Assembly: GCA_026397915.1 (NCBI GenBank)
Contig: JAPLTX010000058.1
Coordinates: forward strand, 1-64,000
Length of the DNA stretch: 64,000 nucleotides
Source: Verrucomicrobiota bacterium
GTDB lineage: Bacteria > Verrucomicrobiota > Verrucomicrobiia > CAIQCK01
Direction: 5' to 3'
Shown here: positions 34,441 to 42,853 of the stretch, in pieces
Layout of the letters: the number at the start of each line of letters is the position of its first letter
Position numbering within the stretch: the first letter of the stretch is position 1
Notes under the pieces: model-generated
The model's database searches: none
What the model saw: only the letters and a program-made list of their open reading frames with translations
What the model was told of the DNA's origin: nothing
Translations under genes and position numbers: made by a program

Positions 34441-35208
34441 TCAGCCGCTTACTGTCGTTCTTGCCTGCTCCAAACCGCTTTGCCGGAGAAACGCAAAAAC
34501 TGTTTTATCCCAAAACTTGGCCGAAGCGATCAAATCGCAGCCATTCAGATGCTTTTTCAGCGTAGGCAAATCCCATGCGTAAACCCAGCGTAATTTACGC
34601 ACTTTTACGAACTTCCCGATCAATTCCATTGTTTCATCGTCTGCGTATCCATCCCCGAATCCCGAATAAGATGTGAGCACGATATGGCCGCCGGGCTTCG
34701 TTGCTGTCACCATGTTTCGCAGAAATCTGACAAGCTTGGTCTCCTCAACGATGTGCTGCGTCACGTCGATCGAGAACACCAAGTCCGCCGGTTGTCGTGG
34801 CGTATAATCCTCTTCGCCAAGATCAACGCGTTCAAAACACCCGCCCGGTATGCTTGTCTTGCAGTTTCGAACGGCCGTTGAAGAAATGTCCAGTCCGCAG
34901 TATGATTGAATCCCCGCATCCAATAATACCTTTGTCCAAAAACCGTTTCCGCAACCGAATTCGATGCAATGGGCGCCGCCATCCAACTTGATCCCCGTTT
35001 CCTCAAGAAATTTCAGGAACTGAGCTTTTTGTTTTGGATAACGGTCATGCGCGTCAGCCAAAGAATCGGCAACCGCTCTGAAATCCGATTGATACTTGGC
35101 GTGCCGATGTTCCCAAAACGCGCCTGCTTCGTAGCTGTCACCCTTGCCAAAACGAAGCCTGTTCAGAAAGTGGCTGATTCCATGCGCAAGTTTGCCAAAG
35201 GAATTCAT
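34441..35208 (-). CDS. SAM-dependent methyltransferase
   Basis: Class I methyltransferase of 255 residues with CIEFGCGNGFWTKVLLDAG, GLDISSTAVRN and ADLVFSIDVTQHIVEE, then TKPGGHIVLTSYSG. ATG 35208 has no clear ribosome site. A 7-bp inverted repeat lies 29 bases upstream in the gap after the GT4 gene. It is a probable glycan tailoring enzyme; the target is unknown. Confidence 0.83.
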   Translation of the reverse strand: MNSFGKLAHGISHFLNRLRFGKGDSYEAGAFWEHRHAKYQSDFRAVADSLADAHDRYPKQKAQFLKFLEETGIKLDGGAHCIEFGCGNGFWTKVLLDAGIQSYCGLDISSTAVRNCKTSIPGGCFERVDLGEEDYTPRQPADLVFSIDVTQHIVEETKLVRFLRNMVTATKPGGHIVLTSYSGFGDGYADDETMELIGKFVKVRKLRWVYAWDLPTLKKHLNGCDLIASAKFWDKTVFAFLRQSGLEQARTTVSG

Positions 35209-35236
35209 GTGTTTCTGCGTCGTCTTTCGAAGCCGT

Positions 35237-35254
35237 CGTTTGCTCCTGCAAACG
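35237..35254. other. 7-bp stem-loop between GT4 and methyltransferase genes
   Basis: CGTTTGC and GCAAACG flank a four-base loop. On the transcribed strand the loop reads AGGA. It lies just after the GT4 stop and 29 bases before the next ATG. No U-run follows, so a terminator is not indicated. Confidence 0.4.
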
Positions 35255-35259
35255 CCGAT

Positions 35260-36360
35260 CTACTTCTGATGCGCCGGGCAAATGGCGTCAATAATCTCGT
35301 GGCACCGTCTCTGATAATTAGCGTAAGAAAAATACGCGAGGCCAGCAGGCACTCTGCCCTTGGCCTTTTGCAAGGCGGCGAGAATTCCGTCCCGAAGTTC
35401 AACGGGATTCTTCGGGTCCACCAAAACACCCAGTTCTCCATCGCGAACCGCTTCACGACTGGCGTCCAACTTGCTCGCCACCACAGGGATTCCACAGGCC
35501 ATCGCCTCCAAATAAACGATGCCAAACCCTTCGCCCCAACCGGCCATCACAAACGCATCAGCCAAACGGTAGTGGTCTGCTTTCTCTTCCTCTGGCACTC
35601 GACCGGCAAACACAACACACTCCGCAAGACCCTCTTGCCGGACTTTGTCCTCCAGCCGCGCGCGGTCCGACCCATCTCCGACTATGAGATAAACAAGGTT
35701 GGGAACCTTCTCCACAAGTTCGGGAAGTATCCTCAAAACCTCGTCCACCCCCTTGTATCTTTCGTCCGCTGAAAACCTGCCCAAGGTCAATAACACTTTG
35801 CGCCCGCGCAACCCGTAGCGATCCAGCAAACGCTCGCTGGGTTGGCCAGAACCCAAAAGCGCCGCATCAATCGAGTTCGGCAAAACATGGCTGCTCGCAT
35901 TCCTGACCTTGGCCCACTTCAAGAATCGCTGTCTTGTCACCTCGCTCACCGCAATGAAAGACTTGGAAAACTGGAGGAGATAACGAGTCAGGCGGCTGGG
36001 AGCAGGTTGCCAAGCCTCAACGCCATGAAGGATCGTCACGAAGGGAACTCGAGCCAGTGTGGCTGTTATGAAACCTAGTGGCACAAGATTCATGTGTCCG
36101 CAAATGACCAAGCTAAATCGAGGGCGTTTCAATGCAGTTCGCATTGCTACAAGGGCAAATCGCCATTTACCGTTTAAACCAGAAATGATGCAGGACAGTT
36201 TCGCCGGCAACGGGCTTCCCGTTTCCAACATCAGACGAGGAATGACAACCACTTCGTCACAATTCGGGTGGGCACAAAGCGCGCTCAACAGGTCGCGGTT
36301 GAACTTGGCCATGCCTCCGCAACTTCCAAAAACATCTGTTACCAGTGCCAGAATTCGCAT
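35260..36360 (-). CDS. GT4 glycosyltransferase
   Basis: GT-B enzyme of 366 residues. The N-terminal domain has DVFGSCGGMAKFNRDLL. The donor-binding domain has TLGRFSADERYKGVDEVL, LIVGDGSDRARLED and GWGEGFGIVYLEAMACGIPVV, which carries the EX7E motif. VLPNSIDAALLG marks the domain hinge. It would transfer an NDP-sugar to the growing glycan in the cytoplasm. Its ATG shares one base with the stop of the asparagine-synthase-like gene (TGATG). Confidence 0.9.
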   Translation of the reverse strand: MRILALVTDVFGSCGGMAKFNRDLLSALCAHPNCDEVVVIPRLMLETGSPLPAKLSCIISGLNGKWRFALVAMRTALKRPRFSLVICGHMNLVPLGFITATLARVPFVTILHGVEAWQPAPSRLTRYLLQFSKSFIAVSEVTRQRFLKWAKVRNASSHVLPNSIDAALLGSGQPSERLLDRYGLRGRKVLLTLGRFSADERYKGVDEVLRILPELVEKVPNLVYLIVGDGSDRARLEDKVRQEGLAECVVFAGRVPEEEKADHYRLADAFVMAGWGEGFGIVYLEAMACGIPVVASKLDASREAVRDGELGVLVDPKNPVELRDGILAALQKAKGRVPAGLAYFSYANYQRRCHEIIDAICPAHQK

Positions 36361-38159
36361 CAGTTATTGCAATATCGGGAATAAACTTCACGCGCCCAAG
36401 GTCGGAACCCACGTTCCCGGGCACCAAGAGCGACCTTCCCGCCTGTTAACCACTCACGCACGGGAATAGAAAAGCCCGTCTTGCGACGATGCAGAACCTG
36501 CGGTGGCAACGGCTTCACCGACGTGCGCGCCATGGTCTGCTTGGTTACAGGGTTGCGACCAATGACCAGTGGAGCCACGGATCTCCACAACGATAGATCT
36601 ACAAGCGGCGTTCGAATCTCCAAGGAATGGGCCATGCTCGCCCAATCCGAGTCACGCAACAATTGGTTGCGCATATACCAACAACTCTCCAAAGCGGTGA
36701 CTTGCAGCCGCGGCAAACGCAAACCTTCGAGAGTTTCTCCCAGATGCACCAGCGGCTGCAATTCCTGCCAGCCACGGCGGACCATCTCACCATCCATTAA
36801 CTCAGGCAACTCCCAAGGCATGAACATGCCCCGACGCAAAAGGTAAGCTCCGCTGCAAGTTCCTCCGTATTCGAGCAGGCTGGCATACTTGGGTGAGGTA
36901 AATCGCTTCAGAACAGGCCCGGATAAGACACGCACCGCGCGGCCAAAGAGCGGAAGGCGATTGAAGAAACACAGCGTGCTGGCCAGCCGTGGAACTTGCT
37001 TAAAGCTTGGGTAACCTCCAAACAGCTCGTCTCCACCAAGACCCGACAAAGCCACTTTGAGAGATGCCCGCCGTGCTGCCAGACTGACAAAATAAGTATT
37101 CACGCCGTCAATGGATGGCTGATCCATGGCCGCAAACAGCCGATCATCATGAGACGTGAAATCAGAACGCGTGACCCAAATGGTTTGATGCGTGGCACCA
37201 TAATGTTTCGCCACTTGTTCAGCCAAACGAGTCTCGTCCATGGGTGTGCCCTTGTATTCAGCAAAGCCCAGTGTGACTGTTCGCAACTGTCCACCTTCCT
37301 CCGCTGCCAGCGCGGCCAAGGTTGTGGAATCCAATCCAGAAGACAAGAACACACCCACGGGCACATCAGCAACCAGATGATGACGCACCGTGTCTCGCAT
37401 CGCATACCGCAACACAATGAGCCGGTCCTGCTCCGCCTGTTTATCCGCTGCCTTCTCCGCCGCGGCTAGTATACTCGTGACCCGGCTGAAGCAGCTCTGT
37501 TTGACCCCGCGACTATCCACGCAAAGCGTGTGGCCGGCTGGCAACGCCCGGATGCCGCGATAAAAAGTCCAAGGATCCGGCACATGTCCCCACAGAAAGA
37601 ACCCAACGTGGCCCGCAGGCTCCGGAGCCGTATCCACACAGTTACCCGCCAAAAGAGCTTTGACCTGTGAAGCAGCGCGAAAGGTTTTGCCGTCGTCAGC
37701 AAAGTAAAGCGGCTTGATTCCAAATGGATCCCGCGCAAGAAACAAAGCGCATCGTCGCACATCCCAAATCGCAAACGCATACATGCCACGAAGATCCCGA
37801 ACCATGGCCTCGCCTTTTTCCGCATACAGGTGGAGCAACACTTCCGTGTCGCTTTGAGACTTAAAAGAGTGCCCGTTGTGCTCAAGTTCCTGACGAAGTT
37901 CGCGATAGTTGTAAATCTCTCCGTTGAAACTAATCACGAACCGGCCGTCCTCACCCAGCATCGGCTGCGCGCCACTCTCGGAAAGATCAATGATGGCCAA
38001 ACGTCGATGAGCCAACCCAACCCTATGATCGGGTGAATACCATTCTCCAGATCCGTCAGGCCCACGGGCAACCATGTGATCGCGAATGCGTCTCAACTCT
38101 TGCGGATCTACCGCCGAGGCACTCGAATGATAGGCAAAAACAGATGCAATTCCACACAT
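36360..38159 (-). CDS. Asparagine synthase-like glutamine amidotransferase
   Basis: A 599-residue class II amidotransferase. MCGIASVF places the nucleophile Cys at position 2, so ATG 38159 is the true start. RLAIIDLS and FNGEIYNYREL complete the glutaminase domain. The synthase domain has VGVFLSSGLDSTTLAAL as the ATP-pyrophosphatase loop. Such proteins are common in exopolysaccharide loci and, in some O-antigen loci, amidate uronic acids. The substrate here is therefore likely a sugar carboxylate rather than aspartate, but this is inferred. The 146-bp gap before it (38160-38305) shows nothing recognisable. Confidence 0.9.
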   Translation of the reverse strand: MCGIASVFAYHSSASAVDPQELRRIRDHMVARGPDGSGEWYSPDHRVGLAHRRLAIIDLSESGAQPMLGEDGRFVISFNGEIYNYRELRQELEHNGHSFKSQSDTEVLLHLYAEKGEAMVRDLRGMYAFAIWDVRRCALFLARDPFGIKPLYFADDGKTFRAASQVKALLAGNCVDTAPEPAGHVGFFLWGHVPDPWTFYRGIRALPAGHTLCVDSRGVKQSCFSRVTSILAAAEKAADKQAEQDRLIVLRYAMRDTVRHHLVADVPVGVFLSSGLDSTTLAALAAEEGGQLRTVTLGFAEYKGTPMDETRLAEQVAKHYGATHQTIWVTRSDFTSHDDRLFAAMDQPSIDGVNTYFVSLAARRASLKVALSGLGGDELFGGYPSFKQVPRLASTLCFFNRLPLFGRAVRVLSGPVLKRFTSPKYASLLEYGGTCSGAYLLRRGMFMPWELPELMDGEMVRRGWQELQPLVHLGETLEGLRLPRLQVTALESCWYMRNQLLRDSDWASMAHSLEIRTPLVDLSLWRSVAPLVIGRNPVTKQTMARTSVKPLPPQVLHRRKTGFSIPVREWLTGGKVALGARERGFRPWAREVYSRYCNN

Positions 38160-38305
38160 AGGAACCGCCAACCAAGTATCACGAAACCCTAGCCAATCAT
38201 CCCACTTTTTCGACCGGATTACGCCCCGCTTGATTCTTCAAAAACACACAGGTTCATTCAAACAACAGTGGCTTCGCTTTCCCGCGACGTCCAACACCGG
38301 GATCA

Positions 38306-39694
38306 TCATGCCGTATGATATACGAGAGCCAAATACGCAGCGGCCAAGGTTGCGACTCCGGGGATATGCAACGGGAAGTCCACACAAGCATGCAGTGCAA
38401 CCCCGGCCAAACTAAAGCCCAAGGCCGGAAGCACGTGCCTTCGGAAGATGCGAGTTTCTGCATGTGCATCCTGACATTCCCGTATCGACAAACAATTATG
38501 CGCACATCTCCGGAGAATCCCAAACATCACACCTGCCAGGAGCGCAAACCCTACCACTCCCAGTTCAGCGATGTATTGCAACCAGTCACAGTGAGCATAT
38601 GGCCAAAAACCAGCGAGTGATGCGGGCTGATAGTATGGGAAAACACGCGGAAAAGTCCCGGCACCGATTCCATACAGCCAATGATCCCGGAACATCTCGA
38701 ACGTTGCCCGGTAAGCAATAGGCCGTGTGTTACTGTTCTCACGCATCTGCGCCTCCTCCATATTGGCGGGCGCGGCAAAGCGTTCGGCGAGTGGCTCCAC
38801 GCCAGAGAACAGCAATAATCCTGCGGCTGCAAGAATCACGATGGAGACTGATAGGAACAAACGCCTGCGACCTCCATGAACCATACGTTCTCCTGCAAAT
38901 ATCAAATTCCACAGCCAACATGCCAAGAGCAGCACACAAATCATCAGGCCCGCCCGCGAACCCGAGCGAAGCACAGACGCCGTCATGACGGCTGCCATGA
39001 AGTAAAACAGATAACCAGCGTGGCCTTTTGATCGGGCATCTGGTTTCATTTCGCCAACGTAACACCCGAGCGCCAGCGTAACGGGTATGAGTAAATTCAT
39101 GTATGCGGCATAATTGTTTCGGTTTACGAATGACCCCATGAATTCCGGAATAGGCGATTTTCTGAACCACAGCAACTTTTGTTCTCCGGACACACTCTGT
39201 AGAATCGCAACCAATGCCAAAGCAAAACCGCTGACAGCCAGGATCATCAAGAGGACTTTGACTTCTACTACACCCTTAAAGCACCAAGCCACCCCCCAAA
39301 ATAACACTGCATATGCCATCAACATGCGTAACGTGCCCCACGTAATGCTTGCATCGGCACTGTATGGCAGCCAGTTGATGCACGTGCGGGGCAAAAGGCT
39401 TTGGCTGGCAAGTTGGTAGTAGTGTGATGGGTTGAGCGCTTGCAGCGCGGTGTAAATCACCAGCGCCAAGAGCGGCGCTCCCCACCACCAACTCCACAGC
39501 AAGTCCCAAGACCGTCTCTCGAAACCCAAGCTTGCCTCCAAAATGACGCACACCAAAATCAAGCCAGTCAGCGATTGAATCGTCGTTTGAGCCCATGGCT
39601 CAGTTGATCCGAATGCCCATGGGGCAAAAACAAGGATCAGAACAACAAATACGCGGACAGCAATAGTCACAAGATTTCGAGGAACATGAAGCAT
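38306..39694 (-). CDS. O-antigen ligase/polymerase-like membrane protein (Wzy/WaaL)
   Basis: A 462-residue protein with about ten to twelve membrane helices and a large periplasmic loop. It contains GSFVNRNNYAAYMNLLIP and, after the loop, YGIGAGTFPRVFPYY and HCDWLQYIAELGVVGFALL, which fit the O-antigen ligase/polymerase superfamily (Wzy_C). It would polymerise repeat units or ligate glycan at the periplasmic face. Start uncertain: ATG 39694 is chosen, with no Shine-Dalgarno site; GTG lies one codon upstream. Confidence 0.85.
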   Translation of the reverse strand: MLHVPRNLVTIAVRVFVVLILVFAPWAFGSTEPWAQTTIQSLTGLILVCVILEASLGFERRSWDLLWSWWWGAPLLALVIYTALQALNPSHYYQLASQSLLPRTCINWLPYSADASITWGTLRMLMAYAVLFWGVAWCFKGVVEVKVLLMILAVSGFALALVAILQSVSGEQKLLWFRKSPIPEFMGSFVNRNNYAAYMNLLIPVTLALGCYVGEMKPDARSKGHAGYLFYFMAAVMTASVLRSGSRAGLMICVLLLACWLWNLIFAGERMVHGGRRRLFLSVSIVILAAAGLLLFSGVEPLAERFAAPANMEEAQMRENSNTRPIAYRATFEMFRDHWLYGIGAGTFPRVFPYYQPASLAGFWPYAHCDWLQYIAELGVVGFALLAGVMFGILRRCAHNCLSIRECQDAHAETRIFRRHVLPALGFSLAGVALHACVDFPLHIPGVATLAAAYLALVYHTA

Positions 39695-39793
39695 CACCCA
39701 TACGTGGGATGAGAACAAACCGCACGAAGACGTGAAAGAGGCGCTTCGCTACTGCAAGAAGACTGACATTTCAGGGCAAGCTACCGCCATCTC

Positions 39794-39831
39794 GGTGCCT
39801 TGTGCATGACTCCATCGTCATTAAAGGCGCC
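39794..39831. other. Long imperfect hairpin in the wzc-wzy gap
   Basis: GGTGCCTT and AAGGCGCC form the outer stem (one G-U pair), and ATGAC and GTCAT form the inner stem around a six-base loop. It lies 3' of the wzc-like gene in the 208-bp gap 39695-39902. No U-run follows on the transcribed strand, so it may be an RNA processing or stability element rather than a terminator. Confidence 0.5.
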
Positions 39832-39902
39832 GCTCTCCAACTTTGCATAACATTAACCATCTCGCGTCTTGGGATTGATATTCCAGCATCCCACACAAAT
39901 TC

Positions 39903-42059
39903 TTAGGATTCGGATTCTTCCTCACCTTCCGTTCGCCGCCTACCGTCCCCCTTATGATAATAAGGGTAGCGATACGAACCGTGATAGGGATAGTAATAGT
40001 AACCGTGCTTCTTTAAATCGATATTGTTGAGCACGTTGCCAATCAGTGGCGCGCCCATTTCCCGCAGTTTCTTCACGGCGCGCGCTACAGCATCCCGGCG
40101 AAGTTTCCGGAAGTGTGTAACGAATATGATGCCCTGCACCCGAGGCAATAGAACAATTGCATCGCTGACGACCGCAACAGGGGGAGTATCTATTATGATC
40201 CGGTCATATCGCTGGCGCTCCTGTTCAATCAGTTCGCGCATACGAGCAGAACCAAGCAACTCTGCTGGATTCTTCGCAATCTTGCCGGCTATAATGATAT
40301 CCAGATTGGGAATTTCACTCTTTAGAATGACATCTTCCCGTTTGCAGCCATCCATCAAGTATTGGGAAAGGCCCCGCACCGTCTGCGTCTTGATTTGGAA
40401 ATTCTTGTAAAGCGTGGGATGGCGCAAGTCAGCATCAATCAGCAACGTGCGCAGATTGTCATGAGCAAACGCTATTGCCATGTTCGATGCGACCAGAGAC
40501 TTGCCTTCACCCGGCGCGGTGCTGGTAACCATCAATACCTTGATGTCCTTCGCGTTTGGAGTCGCTCCTATGGTTGCCCGCAGACTTGAGAATGCCTCAG
40601 ACGCCAGCGACAGGGGATCCGTGCTGACGATGGTGGCTCTGTCTGAGTCAGACCTGCTTTCAATTCGAGGCACTTCGCACAACAACGGCATCCCCAAATA
40701 GGATTCGATGTCCTTGCAGGTTTTGATCTTGTCATCGTAAAAGTGAGCCCCATAGCTGATCACAAGACCGGCAAGCAGCCCCATCACAATCGCATACACA
40801 AGGTTCCTCTTCTTGTCCGGCCTGCAAGGACCTCCCGGAACGCGCGCCGGATCAATGATATGCATGTTATTAAATTCAAGCTTGCCCGTAACCCCCGCTT
40901 CCTTCATGCGCACCAAAAGACTGTCATACAGTTGCCGATCAGACTCGGCGTTACGTTTCAGAGCAATATATTCAACCAGTTTTCTGCTCAACTCCAAAGC
41001 CTGCTTCTCCTGTTCTGCAAGAGGCTCGGCCAGACTCTCTTCCTGAGCCTTGGCCACGGCGTATCGCGCCTTTATCTTCTCAACAGCCGCAACACAAGCC
41101 TGCTTAAGTTTGTTTTCTATTTCCTTCTGTTCACTCAACGCGACTATCATCGCTGGATATTGGTCTTTGTAACGCTCCCTGAGCGCGGAGACCGCTATCT
41201 GTTTTTGGGTCAAACTCTGATGAAGCGCCTCAACTTCTCCGTCTGATGCAATCGCTGGAATGAGAGCAGCATCCCGTCCGCTATCAAGAAGCGCCTGCAC
41301 CTGCTTCCATTCTGTTTCTGTCGACATTCGGGCCATTTTGGCATTGCCGAACGCTGTATTCATTGACTTGAGCTTATCCAAAACGATGTTGTAGCTGTCT
41401 TCCAAGGACACATCGCGCGTTTTCTCGCGATACTCTTGAACGGCTGCCTCGGATTTTGCCAATTGCGTCTTATACTGTTCAGCTTGCGTGCTTAGCCAAC
41501 GGATCGCGTCCATTGAAGCTGAGAGCCTGTTCTCCGAATTCAGCTTCACAAATTCCTGTGCGACACCGTTGGCAACCAGCGCCGCCATCTTGGGATTGGT
41601 GTGCTCAGCGGTGATATCGATGATACGAGTTCCGCGACGGAGTTGGGCCGATACGCATCCCTGCAACGCTCCTGCGAAGTCTGCATCCTTGCCCGCCCCG
41701 GGCAGAAAGTCAGGATTATCATTCAACGCGAGCGTCTTGACAACTTTCTCGGCAAGCGACCGACTCCTCAGGACTTGCACTTTGGTATTCAAGTAATCTG
41801 AACTGCGCGTGTCGGTTGCCGTAACATCTTGAAAGTTGACGATCCTTGGCGCGTCCGCATCCAATTCAACGGGCGTAGTGGCCTGATAGACAGGCACTGC
41901 CTTAAAATTCTGGATCAATCCCAACGTCGCACCAATGACAACCGCGGTAATGGTAATCCATTTCCACTCCCATAACACCCGCACATATTCCCTCCAATGG
42001 GTCTGTTGCCCCTCGGGAATGTCGTAATCGTGATCCTGAAATGGGCGCTCTTGTGTCAT
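39903..42059 (-). CDS. Polysaccharide co-polymerase / BY-type tyrosine autokinase (Wzc-like)
   Basis: A 718-residue protein. The N-terminal Wzz domain has a membrane helix (WITITAVVIGATLGLI) and a long coiled-coil periplasmic region up to about residue 430, then a second helix (YAIVMGLLAGLVISYG). The kinase domain has Walker A STAPGEGKSLVASN, Walker A' LLIDADLRHP and Walker B IIIDTPPV. The C-terminal tail is tyrosine-rich (YYYYPYHGSYRYPYY), the usual autophosphorylation cluster. It controls chain length and export with the Wza-like protein just upstream. ATG 42059; its frame begins where the wza-like gene ends. Confidence 0.92.
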   Translation of the reverse strand: MTQERPFQDHDYDIPEGQQTHWREYVRVLWEWKWITITAVVIGATLGLIQNFKAVPVYQATTPVELDADAPRIVNFQDVTATDTRSSDYLNTKVQVLRSRSLAEKVVKTLALNDNPDFLPGAGKDADFAGALQGCVSAQLRRGTRIIDITAEHTNPKMAALVANGVAQEFVKLNSENRLSASMDAIRWLSTQAEQYKTQLAKSEAAVQEYREKTRDVSLEDSYNIVLDKLKSMNTAFGNAKMARMSTETEWKQVQALLDSGRDAALIPAIASDGEVEALHQSLTQKQIAVSALRERYKDQYPAMIVALSEQKEIENKLKQACVAAVEKIKARYAVAKAQEESLAEPLAEQEKQALELSRKLVEYIALKRNAESDRQLYDSLLVRMKEAGVTGKLEFNNMHIIDPARVPGGPCRPDKKRNLVYAIVMGLLAGLVISYGAHFYDDKIKTCKDIESYLGMPLLCEVPRIESRSDSDRATIVSTDPLSLASEAFSSLRATIGATPNAKDIKVLMVTSTAPGEGKSLVASNMAIAFAHDNLRTLLIDADLRHPTLYKNFQIKTQTVRGLSQYLMDGCKREDVILKSEIPNLDIIIAGKIAKNPAELLGSARMRELIEQERQRYDRIIIDTPPVAVVSDAIVLLPRVQGIIFVTHFRKLRRDAVARAVKKLREMGAPLIGNVLNNIDLKKHGYYYYPYHGSYRYPYYHKGDGRRRTEGEEESES

Positions 42060-42064
42060 ATGTC

Positions 42065-42844
42065 TCAAAAAAATGTTTCAGGAACCGATATCACATCGCC
42101 CGGTTTCAGTTCTATGTCCTTGCTCTTATCGCCGCTCTTAATCAGTGCCGGAACGTTGACTCGGATCACTTGTTCCTTGCCATTTTCTGTTCGAATAATG
42201 GCAACACGATCAGTAGCGGCAATATTTGTGAAACCTCCGGCACGTCCAACAACCTGCAACAGTGTCATTGACTCTTGTTCGGGTATTTCAAAAATGCCCG
42301 GCTGCTTTACCTCCCCAAGCAAGGTCACGCGCCTGGTCCGGTATGTATCCACCGTGATCGACACACGGGGGTTTACTAGATAATCCTTGGCCAACAATCC
42401 GGTGATTTTCTTCTCCGCTTCAGATGTGGTAAGCCCCTCTACTTGAACAACTCCCAGAAGCGGATGGCGAATCGAACCCGACTGAGTCACCTTGGCCTTC
42501 TGCGACAGATCTGGCTCTTGAAATACTGATATGCTCAGGCTGTCACCTGCTCGAATACGATATTCTTCGGAATTCGTCGAAACAGTCGCCTGTTGCGGGT
42601 GAAAACCTGCCGAAACTTCCGGTTTCTTAGCCCCCCCCCCCTCCCTGTCAGACTCTGCTGCCAACAGATCCCAATTGGTCAACCACGACAAGCCTGCAAT
42701 AACCAATACCAATAACAATCTCACGCACAGAGCTTGCTTTCCCGCCCGAATTATTGGCGCATCATTCCGCCACTTACAACAACGCTCAATTCCATCAATT
42801 CTGCCACGATGCTTCTTAATTTCATTCCTTGCGTTTATGCCCAT
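42065..42844 (-). CDS. Outer-membrane polysaccharide export protein (Wza/OPX-like)
   Basis: A 259-residue protein with an unusually long basic leader before the hydrophobic segment LLLVLVIAGLSWL (residues 43-55). The export domain (YRIRAGDSLSISVFQEPDL) is followed by an SLBB domain (RVTLLGEVKQPGIFEIPE and LKPGDVISVP). No lipobox Cys is visible. It is shorter than E. coli Wza, so the outer-membrane helix may be missing and the barrel encoded at 42854-44317 may provide the pore, as in other two-part systems. A run of eleven G lies just after the signal region. Confidence 0.88.
   Translation of the reverse strand: MGINARNEIKKHRGRIDGIERCCKWRNDAPIIRAGKQALCVRLLLVLVIAGLSWLTNWDLLAAESDREGGGAKKPEVSAGFHPQQATVSTNSEEYRIRAGDSLSISVFQEPDLSQKAKVTQSGSIRHPLLGVVQVEGLTTSEAEKKITGLLAKDYLVNPRVSITVDTYRTRRVTLLGEVKQPGIFEIPEQESMTLLQVVGRAGGFTNIAATDRVAIIRTENGKEQVIRVNVPALIKSGDKSKDIELKPGDVISVPETFF
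42631..42641 (-). repeat. G11 homopolymer in the wza-like gene
   Basis: Eleven consecutive G on the coding strand at residues 68-72 (E-G-G-G-A), just past the signal segment. A slip of one base would truncate the export protein early. Tracts of this length act as phase-variation switches in surface-glycan genes of several Gram-negative bacteria; a sequencing artefact is also possible. Confidence 0.7.
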
Positions 42845-42853
42845 ACATGCATT

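Noticed and set aside
39949-40010. Short repeats at the 3' end of the wzc-like gene
   Set aside because: They are tyrosine codons of the autophosphorylation tail, a normal feature of these kinases.
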